64,000 nt of DNA from Rubripirellula lacrimiformis. GTDB taxonomy: Bacteria > Planctomycetota > Planctomycetia > Pirellulales > Pirellulaceae. Below the pieces are notes generated by a model. That model had not been told where the DNA came from. It saw only the letters and a list, made by a program, of their open reading frames with translations, and did no database searches. Positions 27,195 through 35,053 of this stretch are shown here, in pieces. A program made the translations under genes and the position numbers. How positions within the stretch are numbered: position 1 is the first letter of the stretch; each line of letters starts with the position of its first letter. The stretch spans positions 2,046,001-2,110,000 of the forward strand of contig NZ_CP036525.1 in assembly GCF_007741535.1 (NCBI RefSeq), written 5' to 3'.

Positions 27195-28289
27195 TCAAGG
27201 TGTCAGTTCCAGGCTAAGTCGCATGCCGGGCAATACCACTAGATCGCTGTTGTCGAATTCAACCCAAAAACGAACCTGTTTGTTGACGGGGTCAATTTCG
27301 GGACTGACGAAGACGATCTTGCCGCTGCGTTGCACCACTGATTCTGCCGTTTGGATCCGCAGGTTGACTTGCGGCGATCGCTTCAGCGCCGACACGTCGT
27401 CCAGGTTTGCGAAACCTTCGGCACGCAATCGATTCAGTCGAATCACACGAACCATCGGTTCGCCCTCGGTCACCCAATCGCCCGGCCGCCGATGGATTTC
27501 GACAACAACACCGTCGATTGGCGAGACAACTTGATGACGCAGCACTTCTAGGTTTGCCAGTTCGGTTTGTTGGCGGGCCAGTTCTAGGTTCAGTTCGTTG
27601 ATCTTCTCGTCGACTTCCGCTTGACGAAGTTCCAGTTTCGATTGCTGGACCAGCCACAGATGGCCGGCAGCCGCCTCTGTCTCGGCTTGAGCACTGAGTT
27701 CTTCGATTTCGTGCTCTGACTTGGCTTGCTGAGTTTCCAGGATCGACTTTTCGTAGGCTAAACGGAGTCCTTCGATCTCGGATGTCGAGATGCTTTGGGC
27801 GTATGCGCGGCGAGAGGCCAAAGCACGGTCGAGTTCGTTTTTGGCGACTTCAGACGCTTTTTCCGTTGCGGCGATGCGGACTAAGTTGGTTGCCTTTTTG
27901 TTGGCCACCCGCTTTAGCATCTCTTGTTCTTTGGCAGCTTGGCGTGTGGAACCTACAGCGGCTTCGGCCTGTTCGGTGGACAGACCGTCTTTGATTTTTC
28001 GCCGGGCAACGTCCAACTGAGTTGCGGCGATCGCTTGGCGGATACGAGCTTCGCGGTCGTCGGTCGTGGCGATCAATTTGCCAGTCGCTACCGAGTCACC
28101 TTCGCGAACGGTCATGGATGCGATCGATCCGGTTCGGCCCGCAGGAACATCGATCGATTCGATGACCGTGACAATCAAATCATCCATCGCGATCGTGTCA
28201 TCCGCGACCGCAGAATGCGAAAGGACACATCCCAGCACCAGGCAAACGGTGCTGCGAACGACGGATTGGATGGCTCGTTTAGGAAGCAT
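27195..28289 (-). CDS. HlyD-family periplasmic adaptor
   Basis: About 364 residues from ATG 28289; the frame continues 138 codons further inside the upstream gene, which is a shadow. A signal peptide (VCLVLGCVLSHSAVADD) is followed by a split lipoyl domain (GSIASMTVREGDSVATGKLI and VVSPIDGVVVEIHRRPGDW) around a long Ala/Glu/Lys coiled-coil hairpin (about 75-230), then a beta-barrel domain. This is the membrane fusion protein fold that links an inner-membrane exporter to TolC. It starts eight bases after the GAF-HlyD stop and its stop is 45 bases before the M50 ATG (or overlaps the TTG), so the three form one operon. Confidence 0.88.
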   Translation of the reverse strand: MLPKRAIQSVVRSTVCLVLGCVLSHSAVADDTIAMDDLIVTVIESIDVPAGRTGSIASMTVREGDSVATGKLIATTDDREARIRQAIAATQLDVARRKIKDGLSTEQAEAAVGSTRQAAKEQEMLKRVANKKATNLVRIAATEKASEVAKNELDRALASRRAYAQSISTSEIEGLRLAYEKSILETQQAKSEHEIEELSAQAETEAAAGHLWLVQQSKLELRQAEVDEKINELNLELARQQTELANLEVLRHQVVSPIDGVVVEIHRRPGDWVTEGEPMVRVIRLNRLRAEGFANLDDVSALKRSPQVNLRIQTAESVVQRSGKIVFVSPEIDPVNKQVRFWVEFDNSDLVVLPGMRLSLELTP

Positions 28290-28297
28290 AGGATTCG

Positions 28298-30388
28298 TTA
28301 AAACCAAATTTGGCGACGGTACCATTGGATCAGACTGCGCAGATAGACGAAGCCGGCGGGAGAATTGCCGCAGTGAATTTTTGCGACCAAAGTGGCACCC
28401 GGTCGCAGGCGTTCTTGGTCGCCGGTGCGAATGGGCACACGGCCGCGGACGACGGACTTTGCCTCTGCGTTCAGGTCCGCGGTCAACGACAAGTCGGCGA
28501 TGGTGCCTTGGTAGGTTTGCGTCGGATCGGAGCGCAGTTTGAACGTGCATTGCACGGGTTGGTCGACGTGCGATGGCAGGTACGCGATTGCTTGGTCGGG
28601 AATGTCCAGTTCGGCATTCCAACCCTCCGATTCGGCGATCACGCTTAGCAGGTACTGGCCATGGGTGACCGGCCGGGACGAAAGGGAATCGACCAGATTC
28701 CATTGATCAACGACACCATCGATGGGGCTGCGCAACGTCAATTGTTTCTGTTGATGATGGATGGCGTCGAGTTGGCGTTGCAGACCGATGATTTCGGATT
28801 CGATCACGCGAGCGTCGGCGGACGATTGCGTGTCGCGGGTGGTCGATCGCAGCGCCGACAACGATTCGCGTTTGGTTTGGGCGGTGTCCAAGGCAGCCAA
28901 CAGGGATTGTTGCTTCAGGTCCAGATCAGGGCTGCGCATGACGACCAGTTCCTGGCCGCTGCGGACGGTTTCGCCGTCCGAAACCAAAACCTCGGATACA
29001 ACGCCGGCGGCGGGCGAAAATAGTCGTGATTGCCGGACCGGGACCACGCGTCCTTCGACGGGAAGGTTAAACGGCACCGGAATTAGAGCGGCAGCGATCA
29101 CGATTGCGGCAATGATCGCGATGCTGATTTTGCTTTGCCGCGATGCCCATTGGATTCCGCGGCCCGCCATCGTTGGTGTTTGCGAATCAGCACGAACGAT
29201 GGCATCCTGGATCGCTCGCGTGATGGTCCAACGATGCGGCGTGTATCGATCAAGTGAAGCGGGTTGGTCGCTCGTGTTTGACCCGGTGGAATCAGCGTCC
29301 CGTTGAACGCCCCGGTCCGCCTTACGGTCGGTGTCACTTGCCGTGCCAAATCGTTCCAGCACCATGGCGGCGACCGGTCCCGTTGATTCCGTTGCCGCCG
29401 CAGGGAACGCCGCGCCGGTCCGATGGGACGAAGCGTTTTCTGCGATGCCACCGATGAATTCAATCCGAATGTCTCGGCAATCGGTTTGTTTGCGATAGGT
29501 TTGCCAAGCGTCGATTTTGTCACGGTCGGCGTCCCCGCGTGGTTCCACGTCGGCTGTGCCCGAAAATATGTCCGTGGTGGTCGCATAGGTATCCACCATT
29601 TGCTGCATCCATCGAACATGGTCCGCGCGGTGGTCGATGTGCGACGGAGTCGAAGTGGCGATCATTCGCGACCCGCCATGTTGGCCGTGGTCGCCGCCGA
29701 TCCGCAAGATCGATACCCGGTCGACTTCCGTCATGCGTTGGACCGAAACCGCGATCGAAGTCCATGTTTCGGTTAAATTGGAACCGCGGTACAAGCTGGC
29801 GACGAAGGATTCGCGGTCATCCATCTGGCCCAAGTGGGACTGCAATCGAATGACTCGGCATCGCAGATATGCAGATGATGCGAGGTCCATCAACGCGGAT
29901 GCCAGTTGCTCCGATGCGGCTCGCCGATCGACTGCGATGGGGGCCGCAAAGCGAGCTTCCCAGGTCAATTGAGTTGACGGAAGCAGCGGTAAACTGACTC
30001 GCAATCGTGCGCCGGTTGTGGATCCGTCGGATGACCAATGTGGGTGCCCGTCGGCTCCCGACGTGTCGACTTTGGCGTCAAACACAGCCAACCCGATCTG
30101 CGAAAGCGAATTCGGTTGACCATCTTCGACGGCGTAGAGATGCGTTGCTTGGGCGCCGGTGATGCTATGGAAACCGGCCAACAGATTTTCGAAATGGGTG
30201 GCGGATTCACCTCTGCGAAGCGCCGGACAGGTGCGTGCTTCGATTTCCATCTGTTCGATCAAGCGATGCGAATCAGCCCAGATTCGTGAACTGTCGCCGC
30301 TGGCATCGGATGCCGCCGGACGTGTCACCCCAGTCGAGCCGGGGCTCGCAGCGGGCGACTGATCCAGCGGGGGACGGCGGTCAGGCAT
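28298..30388 (-). CDS. GAF-like sensor region fused to HlyD adaptor
   Basis: 696 residues from ATG 30388. The N-terminal ~410 residues are soluble and lack a signal peptide; residues about 40-175 and 190-350 look like two GAF-like modules (for example SVQRMTEVDRVSILRIGG). One membrane helix at about 418-436 (SIAIIAAIVIAAALIPV) is followed by a lipoyl/HlyD module: FSPAAGVVSEVLVSDGETV, a coiled coil of about 60 residues, and LTLRSPIDGVVDQWNLVD. So the cytoplasmic part may sense a small molecule and the periplasmic part joins the export complex. It is the first gene of the three-gene operon with HlyD and M50-HlyD. A hairpin followed by a T run abuts its start codon (separate entry). Confidence 0.8.
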   Translation of the reverse strand: MPDRRPPLDQSPAASPGSTGVTRPAASDASGDSSRIWADSHRLIEQMEIEARTCPALRRGESATHFENLLAGFHSITGAQATHLYAVEDGQPNSLSQIGLAVFDAKVDTSGADGHPHWSSDGSTTGARLRVSLPLLPSTQLTWEARFAAPIAVDRRAASEQLASALMDLASSAYLRCRVIRLQSHLGQMDDRESFVASLYRGSNLTETWTSIAVSVQRMTEVDRVSILRIGGDHGQHGGSRMIATSTPSHIDHRADHVRWMQQMVDTYATTTDIFSGTADVEPRGDADRDKIDAWQTYRKQTDCRDIRIEFIGGIAENASSHRTGAAFPAAATESTGPVAAMVLERFGTASDTDRKADRGVQRDADSTGSNTSDQPASLDRYTPHRWTITRAIQDAIVRADSQTPTMAGRGIQWASRQSKISIAIIAAIVIAAALIPVPFNLPVEGRVVPVRQSRLFSPAAGVVSEVLVSDGETVRSGQELVVMRSPDLDLKQQSLLAALDTAQTKRESLSALRSTTRDTQSSADARVIESEIIGLQRQLDAIHHQQKQLTLRSPIDGVVDQWNLVDSLSSRPVTHGQYLLSVIAESEGWNAELDIPDQAIAYLPSHVDQPVQCTFKLRSDPTQTYQGTIADLSLTADLNAEAKSVVRGRVPIRTGDQERLRPGATLVAKIHCGNSPAGFVYLRSLIQWYRRQIWF

Positions 30389-30390
30389 GA

Positions 30391-30413
30391 CAAAAAAGGC
30401 GTCGCAGCGACGC
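30391..30413 (-). terminator. Terminator-like hairpin directly before the GAF-HlyD start
   Basis: On the minus strand GCGTCG-CTG-CGACGC (30413-30399) is followed by CC and six T (30397-30392), then GTC and the ATG at 30388. This is an intrinsic-terminator shape between promoter and start codon, suggesting attenuation or blocking of the ribosome site. The stem is only six pairs. Confidence 0.5.
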
Positions 30414-30731
30414 AGAGGAGCTAGGGGAACGAAAACGTTTCAGGCGATCCCATCACCGGACGCCAATGCAGACTTGGCGGATCGTGGTTCGCCGTGAGCC
30501 GCTTCTATTTTAGCTGCGACAGCAGGCATCGAGCGTGAAACACCGGGGTTTCATGACGATCTGACGCGGGCTGGGCGATTTCGTTCGGATTGATTGGACG
30601 GCAGCCCTTGGATTGTACGAATAAAGCGAATAGCGCCAGTTGTGCCGATCGGTGGGACATCCTGCGCAATCCCGTTCTAAACGGGGTCTGAATCCATCTC
30701 GACGAACTTGCTGCGCTTTCCGACTGCGGTC
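30414..30731. promoter_or_regulatory. Divergent control region between export operon and TolC gene
   Basis: About 320 bases with no plausible gene separate GAF-HlyD (leftward) from the TolC-type lipoprotein (rightward). Promoters for both must lie here if the system is co-regulated. I see no clear operator palindrome and no convincing sigma-70 pair. Confidence 0.45.
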
Positions 30732-32564
30732 ATGAATTCCCTACCATCGAAACGTGTTTTCCATGCGATCCGCTGCGGCGGACGCTGGCACTGCGCGCTG
30801 GCGGTCGGATTGGTCTTGGTATTGGGGTGCCGATCGTACCGCGACATTCCACAGACGATTGGAAACAACACCGATAGCATCGATTCGTTGATGCAACAGG
30901 TGGACGCTGGGCCGCCGCCGAGCGAACCGGTCGAATGGACCGCTCAGCCAATGACGCTGCGCAGCCCCGAGGATTTCGAAAACGCTCAATACCGTGAACT
31001 GTCGCTGCAGCAGGCGATCGAAACGGCCCTCGGTAACGCACAGGTGCTTCGTGATCTTGGTGCGACCGTGCTGCGGTCGCCCAGCCTTGTGACAACGACC
31101 GAGGCATTGGGGTTGGTACAGACCGACCCGCAGGCCAGTATCGAAGCCGCGTTGTCAGCTTACGATGCTCAGGTCTATGGATTTGGCAAATGGCAAAACA
31201 ACGACCGACGTTTCAACAATCGTTTCTTTGGTGGCGGTTCAACCGCGTTCAAACAGGACACGCATGACTATGTCCTGCAGCTGTCCAAGCGAACCGCAAC
31301 AGGTGCTCAATTTGCCCTTCGCAGTGTGACCGACTACGACGCCAACAACGCGACTGGCAACTTGTTCCCCAGTGCTTGGCAGAGCCAGTTGCATGCCGAG
31401 ATGCGTCAGCCATTGATGCAGGGTGGCGGTCTAACATTCAACCGAATCGCTGGTCCTGCGGCTCAGCCCGGCGTTTACAACGGCATCCTGATCGCGAAAG
31501 TCAACAGCGACATCACGGCGGCCAAATTTCGATCGCAAACGCGTGATTTCGTCAGCAACGTCATCAATGCCTATTGGGATCTGTACTTTGCGTATCGCGA
31601 CCTGGACGCCAAAGCGGCCGCGCTTGAACGCAGCCGCGAAACCTGGGAAAGCTACCAGGCACAGAAAACCAGCAGCCGAAAATCGGGGGCTGCCGAAGCT
31701 CTGGCTCGCGAACAGTACTATCGATTCAAATCCGAACTTCAGGATGCGATCGCTGGGAAGTTGACTCAGCGGACTCAGGTCAATCAATCCAGCACGGGCG
31801 GGACGTTTGCGGGAATTGGTGGCGTTCAGGCAGCCGAGCGGAGGCTGCGATTGCTGATTGGTTTCCCGCTTTCCGATGGCACCTTGATTCGCCCATCCGA
31901 CGAACCCAACGAGGCGCCGTTGGTGTTTGACTGGGATTCGATTTCGGCCGAAGCGATCCAATTGCGAAGCGAGTTACAGCAACAGCGTTTGACCGTGAAG
32001 CGACGTGAAATGGAACTCTTGGCAGCCAAGAATTTCCTGATGCCGTCGCTGGACTTGGTGTCGATTTATCGTCTCCGCGGCTTGGACCAGAATTTGGCGG
32101 GCAACGATAGTGCGTTGGAAGAGGTCGGCACTTTCGACTATCAGGAATACGAAGCCAGTTTAGAATTGCGGCTGCCGGTCGGGTTTCGCCAAGGGCACGC
32201 AGCGGTCCGGCACGCTCGATTCCAGATTTCGCGAGAAAAAGCGATCTTGCAGGAACAGGAACGCCAAATATTGCACGACCTGATGTCGGTGGTCGCGGAC
32301 GTTGATCGGGCCTACGCCCAAATGCAAACCAACATGAACCGCTATATCGCTGCGAGCGAGGCGCTCGAAGTGCTGCAGGCGAACCGGCATGCTGGGTTGC
32401 CGGTCAATCTGGAGCAGCTGTTGGATTCCCAGCGACGCATCAGCGAGGCCCAAAGTCGGTACTTTTTGTCACTGGCCGAGTACACGGTCGCCAGCAAAAA
32501 TGTGCAGTTTGAAAAGGGAACTTTGCTGCAAATGGCTAATATGGTGATCGCCGATTTGCCTTGA
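30732..32564 (+). CDS. TolC-family outer membrane efflux lipoprotein
   Basis: About 610 residues from ATG 30732 (a TTG eight codons earlier is less likely). A lipoprotein signal ends in LVLVLGC with Cys33. Two outer-membrane-efflux repeats follow; helical hairpins include NVINAYWDLYFAYRDLDAKA, a hallmark of the TolC/OEP fold, and LMSVVADVDRAYAQMQTN in the second half, and the strand segments carry LQLSKRTATGAQFALR. It is longer than typical TolC (about 470-500), mostly through an N-terminal region of about 100 residues after the lipid anchor. It is divergent from the GAF-HlyD/HlyD/M50 operon and is the natural outer-membrane exit for it. Confidence 0.9.
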   Translation: MNSLPSKRVFHAIRCGGRWHCALAVGLVLVLGCRSYRDIPQTIGNNTDSIDSLMQQVDAGPPPSEPVEWTAQPMTLRSPEDFENAQYRELSLQQAIETALGNAQVLRDLGATVLRSPSLVTTTEALGLVQTDPQASIEAALSAYDAQVYGFGKWQNNDRRFNNRFFGGGSTAFKQDTHDYVLQLSKRTATGAQFALRSVTDYDANNATGNLFPSAWQSQLHAEMRQPLMQGGGLTFNRIAGPAAQPGVYNGILIAKVNSDITAAKFRSQTRDFVSNVINAYWDLYFAYRDLDAKAAALERSRETWESYQAQKTSSRKSGAAEALAREQYYRFKSELQDAIAGKLTQRTQVNQSSTGGTFAGIGGVQAAERRLRLLIGFPLSDGTLIRPSDEPNEAPLVFDWDSISAEAIQLRSELQQQRLTVKRREMELLAAKNFLMPSLDLVSIYRLRGLDQNLAGNDSALEEVGTFDYQEYEASLELRLPVGFRQGHAAVRHARFQISREKAILQEQERQILHDLMSVVADVDRAYAQMQTNMNRYIAASEALEVLQANRHAGLPVNLEQLLDSQRRISEAQSRYFLSLAEYTVASKNVQFEKGTLLQMANMVIADLP

Positions 32565-32624
32565 TTGTAGTCTAGGGGTGTACGGCAGCTCCTGACGATC
32601 GTCCAAATCCCGCAATGCTGAAGC

Positions 32625-33332
32625 ATGAACAACGAAGCCCTGATTCGAAAATTTCACGACCACGCGGCGTTGTCTCCCGAGAACCCCGATGATCCGGATT
32701 CATTGATTGGGTTCTTTCAGACTTTTCGTCCCGATGGCAAGTCGCTGGGCCCGCTGTTGCATGATCTGGATTTTGGTGATCCGCAGATCGGGCCCGCGTT
32801 GGCTGGTCGGATCAGCGAACTGTTCCAATTGGCTGGTGATGATCGGCGTCCCCAAGGCGGCCGAGACGCCTATTTTGTCGTGCGAAATCCACAGCCGCTG
32901 GATCCGGAACTGGCCAGCCAATGGGCCACACAGTGGTTGACCAACGTCCGAGACTTGGCGATTTCGGTCGGCGATTCCGAAGTCGCGATGGCGTTGGACC
33001 CGCTGCCGTCGATTCGGGTCTTGATCGGAACGCCGCCAAAGCATCCCAAAGATGCCGCCGAAAAATCAAATTTGTTGACGATGATCCAGCAGAATGTGGC
33101 TGGGTTGGTGGAACAGTTGGACGCCGGACCGTTGCCGACAACGTTGCGGCCGGCTTACTACTTCATCGCCTGCGACGCGTTGCTGCGGGACTACTTGATG
33201 TGGCCCTTCTATGAAAAAGCATCGGGGCATCCGGACCCCTTCCAGCCCTATTTTGGACTTTGGCAGCACGGTGTGAAGTTTCGGATCTTCGGGGATGACC
33301 AAGTGGACCTGTATCTGCCACGCACCGACTGA
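32625..33332 (+). CDS. Unknown cytoplasmic protein, 235 residues
   Basis: Starts at ATG 32625, 60 bases after the TolC gene. No signal peptide or membrane segment. The sequence is well ordered, with a mix of helices and strands (SLIGFFQTFRPDGKSLGPLL, FGLWQHGVKFRIFGDDQVD), and is aromatic-rich near the end. I do not recognise the family. Codon use and base composition match its neighbours, so it is a real gene rather than a shadow. Its position suggests co-transcription with TolC, but no functional link is visible. Confidence 0.7.
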   Translation: MNNEALIRKFHDHAALSPENPDDPDSLIGFFQTFRPDGKSLGPLLHDLDFGDPQIGPALAGRISELFQLAGDDRRPQGGRDAYFVVRNPQPLDPELASQWATQWLTNVRDLAISVGDSEVAMALDPLPSIRVLIGTPPKHPKDAAEKSNLLTMIQQNVAGLVEQLDAGPLPTTLRPAYYFIACDALLRDYLMWPFYEKASGHPDPFQPYFGLWQHGVKFRIFGDDQVDLYLPRTD

Positions 33333-33552
33333 TCCGCCGTGGTGCGCATGAATGGGGGCCGGATCGGCGAACCCGCTTTGCCCTCGATGGCGTTTGATAG
33401 CAGGGCGATGTGCCTGCTGTGGCAGCACGGGGGGCAGAAATCTGAACCATTGTCCCGGTGCAGATCTTCCAGATTGAGTATGCTTTGCGCCGCGAGGCCC
33501 GTTTTGAAACGGTTTTTCCGCGACACGACGGACTCAACCTCTTGGATTAAGA

Positions 33553-34965
33553 ATGGACAGCATGATCGGTTCGGTGACTTCACTTTTGGCTTCTACAGCA
33601 AGTGAGGTTGGCGGCCAGGAGTCCGAAGTCGCGACCAACGGCGACTTGTCGGTAACGCTGATCTACCTGGGCGCGGCCGTGTTGTTGATCATTCTGAACG
33701 GCTTCTTTGTGGCCGCCGAGTTCTCGTTGGTGAAGGTTCGGATCTCTCGGATTGAACAGTTGGCGCGAGACGGCAAGATGTTTGCCGGGACCGCCAAATG
33801 GCTGGCCAAACGCTTGGACGAATCGCTGTCGGCTTGCCAATTGGGCATCACGATGGCTTCGTTGGCCTTGGGTTGGGTGGGGGAGCCCGCCTTTGCGCGA
33901 TTGGTCGAACCAGTGTTGGCGTGGGGCGGAGTCACGGATCCGCGCGTCATGCACGTGCTGGGATTCACGCTGGCGTTTTCGGTGATTACCGGTTTGCACC
34001 TGGTCGTCGGCGAACAGTTTCCCAAGATCTTTGCGATCCGGCGGCCCGAGCAGATGTTGCTGTGGTGTGCGGTGCCGCTGAAGTTTTTCTATGTGATCCT
34101 GTTCCCGTTCCTGACGGTATTGAACGTGGTCACATCGTTTCTGCTTCGGATGGTGGGGATTAAGGGAGCCGCTGATCACGATGGGGCCAACACCGAAGAA
34201 GAAATTCGAGCCTTGCTGCGCGAAGCACACGTGCACGGGAATCTGTCTCGCAACGAGCACTCGCTGATCAACAATGTGTTCGAGTTTGACGACATGATTG
34301 TCCGCCGCGTAATGTTGCCGCGTGGTGACGTCGTCTTTTTTGACATCAACGAACCGGTGGCCAACCTACGCGAGCTGGTGCGCCAGACCATGCACACTCG
34401 TTACCCGGTGTGTGATCGTTCGCTGGACAAAGTGATCGGGGTCATCCACATCAAGGACCTGTTGGTCATCCCCGCCGATGTCGAAGATTTTGATTTGCGA
34501 TCGATCGTTCGTCCGCCTAAAAAGGTGCACGAAACGATGCCGATCAGCCATGTTCTGAGGCACTTTCAAGCGACGCACCAGTTGATGGCTTTTGTCATCG
34601 ACGAATACGGAACGATCACCGGCATGGTGACTCTGGAGAATGTTCTGGAGAAAATCGTGGGTGAGGTTGATGACGAATTTGATAATGCCGATCCCAATGT
34701 CGTGCCGGCTGGTTCGGGCGAATACATCGTCAATGGTTTGACGGGGTTGGACGAAGTTCGTCGCAAGCTTTCGATTCCGCTAGACGAATCCGACGAAGCA
34801 GACACGGTCAGCGGTTTGTTGATGGACGTCAAACAGAAGATTTTGTCGCAGGGTGATCGAGTCAAGTTGGTCGGCGCCACCGTCGAAGTCTTGGAAATGA
34901 AGAATGATAGTGCGACCAAAGTGAAATTCAAAATAGACACGTCGTCGTCACCCTATCTGGGTTAG
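33553..34965 (+). CDS. CNNM/CorC-type membrane protein (DUF21-CBS-CBS-CorC_HlyC)
   Basis: 470 residues from ATG 33553. The DUF21 membrane domain (about 30-215) opens VLLIILNGFFVAAEFSLVKV and includes LDESLSACQLGITMASLALG, both family hallmarks. Two CBS modules follow (about 230-355; RVMLPRGDVVFFD, RYPVCDRSLDKVIGVIHIKD) and a C-terminal CorC_HlyC domain (about 375-465). Members transport or regulate transport of magnesium or other divalent cations and were once called hemolysins. It precedes the permease gene on the same strand by less than 100 bases, so they may be co-transcribed. Confidence 0.93.
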   Translation: MDSMIGSVTSLLASTASEVGGQESEVATNGDLSVTLIYLGAAVLLIILNGFFVAAEFSLVKVRISRIEQLARDGKMFAGTAKWLAKRLDESLSACQLGITMASLALGWVGEPAFARLVEPVLAWGGVTDPRVMHVLGFTLAFSVITGLHLVVGEQFPKIFAIRRPEQMLLWCAVPLKFFYVILFPFLTVLNVVTSFLLRMVGIKGAADHDGANTEEEIRALLREAHVHGNLSRNEHSLINNVFEFDDMIVRRVMLPRGDVVFFDINEPVANLRELVRQTMHTRYPVCDRSLDKVIGVIHIKDLLVIPADVEDFDLRSIVRPPKKVHETMPISHVLRHFQATHQLMAFVIDEYGTITGMVTLENVLEKIVGEVDDEFDNADPNVVPAGSGEYIVNGLTGLDEVRRKLSIPLDESDEADTVSGLLMDVKQKILSQGDRVKLVGATVEVLEMKNDSATKVKFKIDTSSSPYLG

Positions 34966-35053
34966 CGGGCCAAGTTGAGCCGCGCGGACGTTCGTTTATT
35001 TTTCATTGGCACCTTTGCCGAATTTGGCATCGGGTGCCGCACGGAAGTCAAAA

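Noticed and set aside
27195-28703. 502-codon form of the HlyD protein
   Set aside because: The first 138 codons overlap the GAF-HlyD gene and lack a signal peptide; ATG 28289 gives a clean signal and an eight-base gap.
35009-35025. Sigma-54 type promoter (TGGCAC then TTGC)
   Set aside because: The spacing is two rather than five bases between the elements.
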